Position numbers and translations under genes: made by a program. A stretch of 64,000 nt of DNA from Syncephalis plumigaleata (taxonomy: Eukaryota > Zoopagomycota > Zoopagomycetes > Zoopagales > Piptocephalidaceae). Below are positions 60,528 through 64,000 of this stretch, piece after piece. The notes under the pieces were generated by a model. The model had not been told where the DNA came from, made no database searches, and saw nothing but the letters and a program-made list of their open reading frames with translations. How positions within the stretch are numbered: the first letter of the stretch is position 1; every line of letters starts with the position of its first letter. The stretch spans positions 434,001 to 498,000 of the forward strand of contig JAIXMF010000008.1 in the NCBI GenBank assembly GCA_025201365.1, written 5' to 3'.

Positions 60528-62888
60528 GTGTGTGCCATTGAGGCCGCGCACGCCCAAAATGCTGATAAGTCCTCGGTAACCTTCGCTACAAGCAAAACCT
60601 CCAGCCAAGGTATTATGCTCGTAACCGGTACCATCGGTGGAACCGCATCAGATATGTTAGTAGATACTGGCGCGCAATGTACAGTGGTGACTCAAGATCT
60701 CTGTCGACAAATCGGTCGAAAGTTACCCCCACACACTGCGTCCCAAGTAAGGTTAGCTGACGGCAAGTCCGTTCAAACTCGTGGTCGCATTTTAATTCCT
60801 ATTAATGTGGCAGGAGTTAGCGCTACTATTAATGCTATCATCTTAGACATGGCTCCTTACCCTGTTTTGTTAGGTATGGACTGGCTGAGTCATCCTTCGA
60901 TTCGTGCCAATGTGAATTGTTATGATGGTATCATTAGTATAGCAGATCAACATGTGGAAACATCGGTTATGACAGATATGTCTGGTGTACTAGCTATGCG
61001 CGTACAGTTTATCGCTGCTGATGACCCTTGGTCGTCTATACCTGTGAACGCGATAGTTCATGACACGTCCATTAATCATGTTGATGACAGAGTCGTTGAA
61101 TCCCACTTCCCTACTACTGCAGTAGAGAAAGCCCGTTGTGAAGAGAAAATGAATCATTTATTACATCAGTATCATCGTGTTTTTGCTATTAATCCTAAAC
61201 GTCCCGGCATCGTCACCAAGACGAAACATCGTATTGACACCGGCGACTGTTTACCTATCAACTCTCCGCCTTATCGTTCATCTTTCAAGCAGCGCGACAA
61301 GATCTCTCAAGAAGTGCAAGAAATGTTGAAGAACAATATCATCGAACCATCTCATAGTCCCTGGGCATCACCGATCGTACTCGTTGGTAAGAAGGACGGA
61401 GGTGATCGATTCTGTGTCGATTATCGACGTCTGAACGCTATCACGAAGAAGGACGTTTATCCTCTTCCTCGAATCGACGACGCGTTGGATGCTTTAGCTG
61501 GCGCTACCTGGTTTAGCACGCTAGATCTGGCCGCTGGTTATTGGCAGATCCCAATGTCTGATGCTGACAAGGAGAAGACGGCGTTCATCACGAGCGATGG
61601 TCTTTATCAATTCCGCGTTATGCCCTTCGGTCTATGTAATGCACCAGCAACATTTCAGCGCATGATGGATGAGGTTCTCGCAGGCTTGAAGTGGCGTACC
61701 TGTTTGGTATATCTTGACGACATCATTGTTTTCGGCCGCACTTTCGACGATATGCTAATCCGCCTTGAAGAAGTGTTCCTACGACTGATCAACGCTGGAT
61801 TACGCTTGAAACGTTCTAAATGTCATTTCGCGCAACAAGAAATTGCATACTTAGGACACATCGTCGGAGCTCGTGGTCTCTTACCTGATACAAGTAAAGT
61901 TGACGCCGTACGCAAGTTCCCTCAACCTGTCGATATTCGTGGTATCAAGAGCTTCCTCGGCCTAGCATCCTATTATCGTCGTTTCATCCCCAACTTCGCC
62001 ACCATCGCTGAACCATTACGTCGACTAACCAAGAAAGGAGTACCATTTGAGTGGACACTCGAGCAACAATCTTCTTTCGAGCGGTTACGACAGACCCTTT
62101 CCAGCGATGCTGTCCTCGCATTTCCGAAGTTTGACCGTCCATTCCGTGTTGAAACCGACGCGTCCTCTGTAGGATTGGGTGCCGTGCTTGCTCAGCAACA
62201 CAACGATGAATGGCGACCAGTAGCTTATGCTAGTCGAGCTCTTTCTAAAGCGGAAAGTAACTATTCAGCCACTGAATGTGAATGTTTAGCTATAATCTGG
62301 GCTTTGGAAAAGTTCCGTCCTTACATTTATGGTTGTCCGTTCACCGTCGTCACAGATCATTCTGCTTTACGATGGTTAATGAGTCGTCCCGTTTTAACTG
62401 GAAGGTTAGGACGATGGACCCTCAAGTTACAGGAATGTCAGCCCACCATCGAATACCGTAAAGGCACATCTAATGCCAACGCGGATGCTCTTTCTCGTGA
62501 TCCGTTGCCCTGGAGCCACTTCGTTAGCGAATGTACGACGAATCCCGACACACCAGATGAAGAAGTAGACAGCAACGAACAGCGCGACTACCCGATACCA
62601 CTTATCGAATCTCCAGCAATCGCCGCCGCCGTAGACGAAGATCCATCCGTGAACGAAGAGAGTTTGGCCAACTCGATTCCGACATTACCTACACCCGACG
62701 AATGGCGCGATGCTCAGCGTGACGACGTTGAGTTCGAAGGTGTTTACGCCTTCCTATCCGACAACAAGCCGTTCTTCGAGGAGGTTGGTTCCGAAATGCT
62801 ACGCAAGATTCGACGCCGCGCTGAATCATACCGTATACAAGATGGCAAGTTACTACGCATTAAAAAAGGTCAACGACTTGTAGAAGTA
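60528..62888 (+). CDS. pol: Pol protein of the Ty3/gypsy element, partial
   Basis: Aspartic protease (LVDTGAQCTVV), reverse transcriptase (FCVDYRRLNAIT, FSTLDLAAGYWQIP, LVYLDDIIVFG) and RNase H of the gypsy type (RVETDASSVGLGAVL, TDHSALRWL). The start of the integrase-side linker is reached before the inserted element begins. Gag and pol lie in different frames, as is common in this family. Confidence 0.9.
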
Positions 62889-64000
62889 CAGTGGGGGAAA
62901 AAATTGTTCACGTGTTATATACTTTTTTACTTTCCCAATCACTACACAATTAATAAACAACATATCACTTTGTACTTTTACATGTTAATAAAGCTATTAA
63001 TTCTCTTTCTAATGATATAAAATATGTGCATACTTTATTATAGATTTCTTGAGATATTAGTGTTGAAAGTCACGTGGTGCACGTGAACAATTTTTTCCAT
63101 TACTAATAAAATTAACATTTCTTACCAATAATCAATTTTTATTCAATTTAAATGTAATAAAATGTTTATATATGAGTAAATACGAGCTGTCGTGCATCGT
63201 ACGAGCAATAAATAATTATAAATCAAGTTGATGTGGTTGAGCAATATGGCTATAATTGCTCATTTTAATGTATAGTAAAAATGTTACTACAGTATGCTTT
63301 ATTCACTTCCAAATGTTGTGCAAATGCTTATTAAAGCGCTTTTAAGCAATGGTAGCCTCCCTAGAACCACTGCGGGCAAGTTAGCTATGGTTAAAGATAT
63401 GATTACATTGAACAATCACGCATGCAGCTGCTGGAATAGCGTTCATGTTACTACAATTTCGCTTATTACTCAGTGTACATTCGACCGATCCTACTTAAAT
63501 TGCAGGTTATGATAAAGCACGTCTTCACGCAGATAATGATATAAAATAATGCTATGTCGATGGGAAAAGCGTCTAGTTATCATCCTACAAAGATGATGTC
63601 ACATTAATGTCACTGAATAGCGTAAATTTTAATTTTAATTTTTTGTAATAAATTTATTAATTAATGCCAAAAATAATAGTAAAAAATAGCGCAGAGCACG
63701 TCTTCACGCAGATAATAAACAATAACAATAGCAGTTAATAAAGTGTTAAAGAATTTATTAAAAGATTTAATAAGAATTAATTTACGCTATTCAGTGACAT
63801 TAATGTGACATCATCTTTGTAGGATGATAACTAGACGCTTTTCCCATCGACATAGCATTATTTTATATCATTATCTGCGTGAAGACGTGCTTTATCATAA
63901 CCTGCAATTTAAGTAGGATCGGTCGAATGTACACTGAGTAATAAGCGAAATTGTAGTAACATGAACGCTATTCCAGCAGCTGCATGCGTGATTGTTCAAT
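62889..64000 (+). mobile_element. TA-inserted element with nested inverted repeats, runs off the window
   Basis: Starts CAGTGGGGGAAAAAATTG directly after a TA inside the retrotransposon pol, as Tc1/mariner-like elements do. A 19-base perfect inverted repeat joins 62896-62914 and 63080-63098. A much larger inverted repeat lies at 63407-64000. No transposase is recognised; a 72-codon frame at 63294-63512 has no family resemblance. The right end is outside the window, so the total size is unknown. Confidence 0.55.
63407..64000. repeat. perfect 222-base inverted repeat with 150-base spacer
   Basis: The arm 63407-63628 is the exact reverse complement of 63779-64000, and the right arm may continue past the window end. 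The spacer is AT-rich and holds a third, direct copy of AGCACGTCTTCACGCAGATAA (63517 and 63696). Matching was checked base by base by eye with no mismatch found. Confidence 0.93.

Larger units (their letters stand above)
58903..62888 (+). mobile_element. Ty3/gypsy LTR retrotransposon, 5' part
   Basis: Parts in order: 5' LTR (58903-59172), primer-binding region with the family-typical TTGGTGGAGAACCCGGG, gag, and pol through protease, reverse transcriptase and RNase H. The right side is cut at 62888 by another element, and neither integrase nor a 3' LTR is in the window, so I count it as broken by one insertion. The long open frames suggest a young copy. Confidence 0.9.

Noticed and set aside
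63294-63512. 72-codon frame in the inverted-repeat region as a gene
   Set aside because: It ends inside the perfect inverted repeat, has no family resemblance and no start context. Kept only as part of the element.

Overview
This is nuclear DNA of a filamentous-grade fungus, most likely an early-diverging (non-Dikarya, zygomycete-grade) lineage. The case rests on short GTAAGT...AG introns, a CYS-3/MetR-type bZIP, a Zn2Cys6 regulator, alternative oxidase, fungal Nma111, Fanzor nuclease, and animal/early-fungal families such as ANP32, taxilin and a kinesin-6. Coding DNA is moderately GC-rich. Intergenic DNA is AT-rich and packed with microsatellites. I cannot name the species.

Layout: 0-1.5 kb bZIP regulator (-); 1.5-6.6 kb gene-free; 6.6-9.3 kb Zn2Cys6 regulator (+); 9.9-14.1 kb a complete Fanzor (TnpB-like nuclease) transposon with terminal inverted repeats; 14.4-16.6 kb serine carboxypeptidase (+); 17.0-17.5 kb ATP synthase subunit e (+); 19.2-23.6 kb kinesin-6 (-); 25.4-26.4 kb a short Fanzor derivative; 26.4-28.5 kb taxilin (-); 29.2-30.0 kb protein phosphatase inhibitor 2 (-); 30.9-31.7 kb seven-pass membrane protein (+); 31.9-32.4 kb a second short Fanzor derivative; 32.5-33.2 kb Mediator MED8 (-); 33.8-35.3 kb a secreted-peptide gene cut into codon-sized micro-exons (+); 35.8-37.3 kb a subtilisin-fold pseudoprotease (+); 37.5-41.3 kb Elongator ELP2 (-); 42.3-42.8 kb a secreted YKPK-repeat protein (-); 43.6-44.7 kb F-box protein (-); 44.9-46.5 kb ANP32-like protein (-); 46.7-48.1 kb ECO1/ESCO cohesin acetyltransferase (-); 48.6-49.9 kb alternative oxidase (+); 51.0-52.7 kb SAM methyltransferase (+); 52.9-56.5 kb Nma111/HtrA-like protease (-); 57.1-58.9 kb CtIP/Sae2-like resection factor (-); 58.9-62.9 kb a Ty3/gypsy retrotransposon; 62.9-64.0 kb an inserted element ending in a very long inverted repeat that runs off the window.

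The most striking object is the gene at 33843-35323. A signal peptide and an Arg-Arg site are followed by about fifteen near-identical ~80-base introns. Eleven of the exons between them are only three bases long, and ten of those carry exactly one whole codon each. If spliced as read, the locus makes a short secreted peptide one residue per exon, and skipping any codon exon would keep the frame.

The second system is the Fanzor family. One 4.2 kb element and two short derivatives share TA-flanked ends, a conserved 3' non-coding block and remnants of the nuclease C-terminus. The full copy carries an acidic repeat between the zinc ribbon and the last RuvC motif.

Several otherwise convincing host genes (kinesin above all) show single-base losses of frame, always in the same direction. 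This looks more like uncorrected long-read deletions than gene decay.
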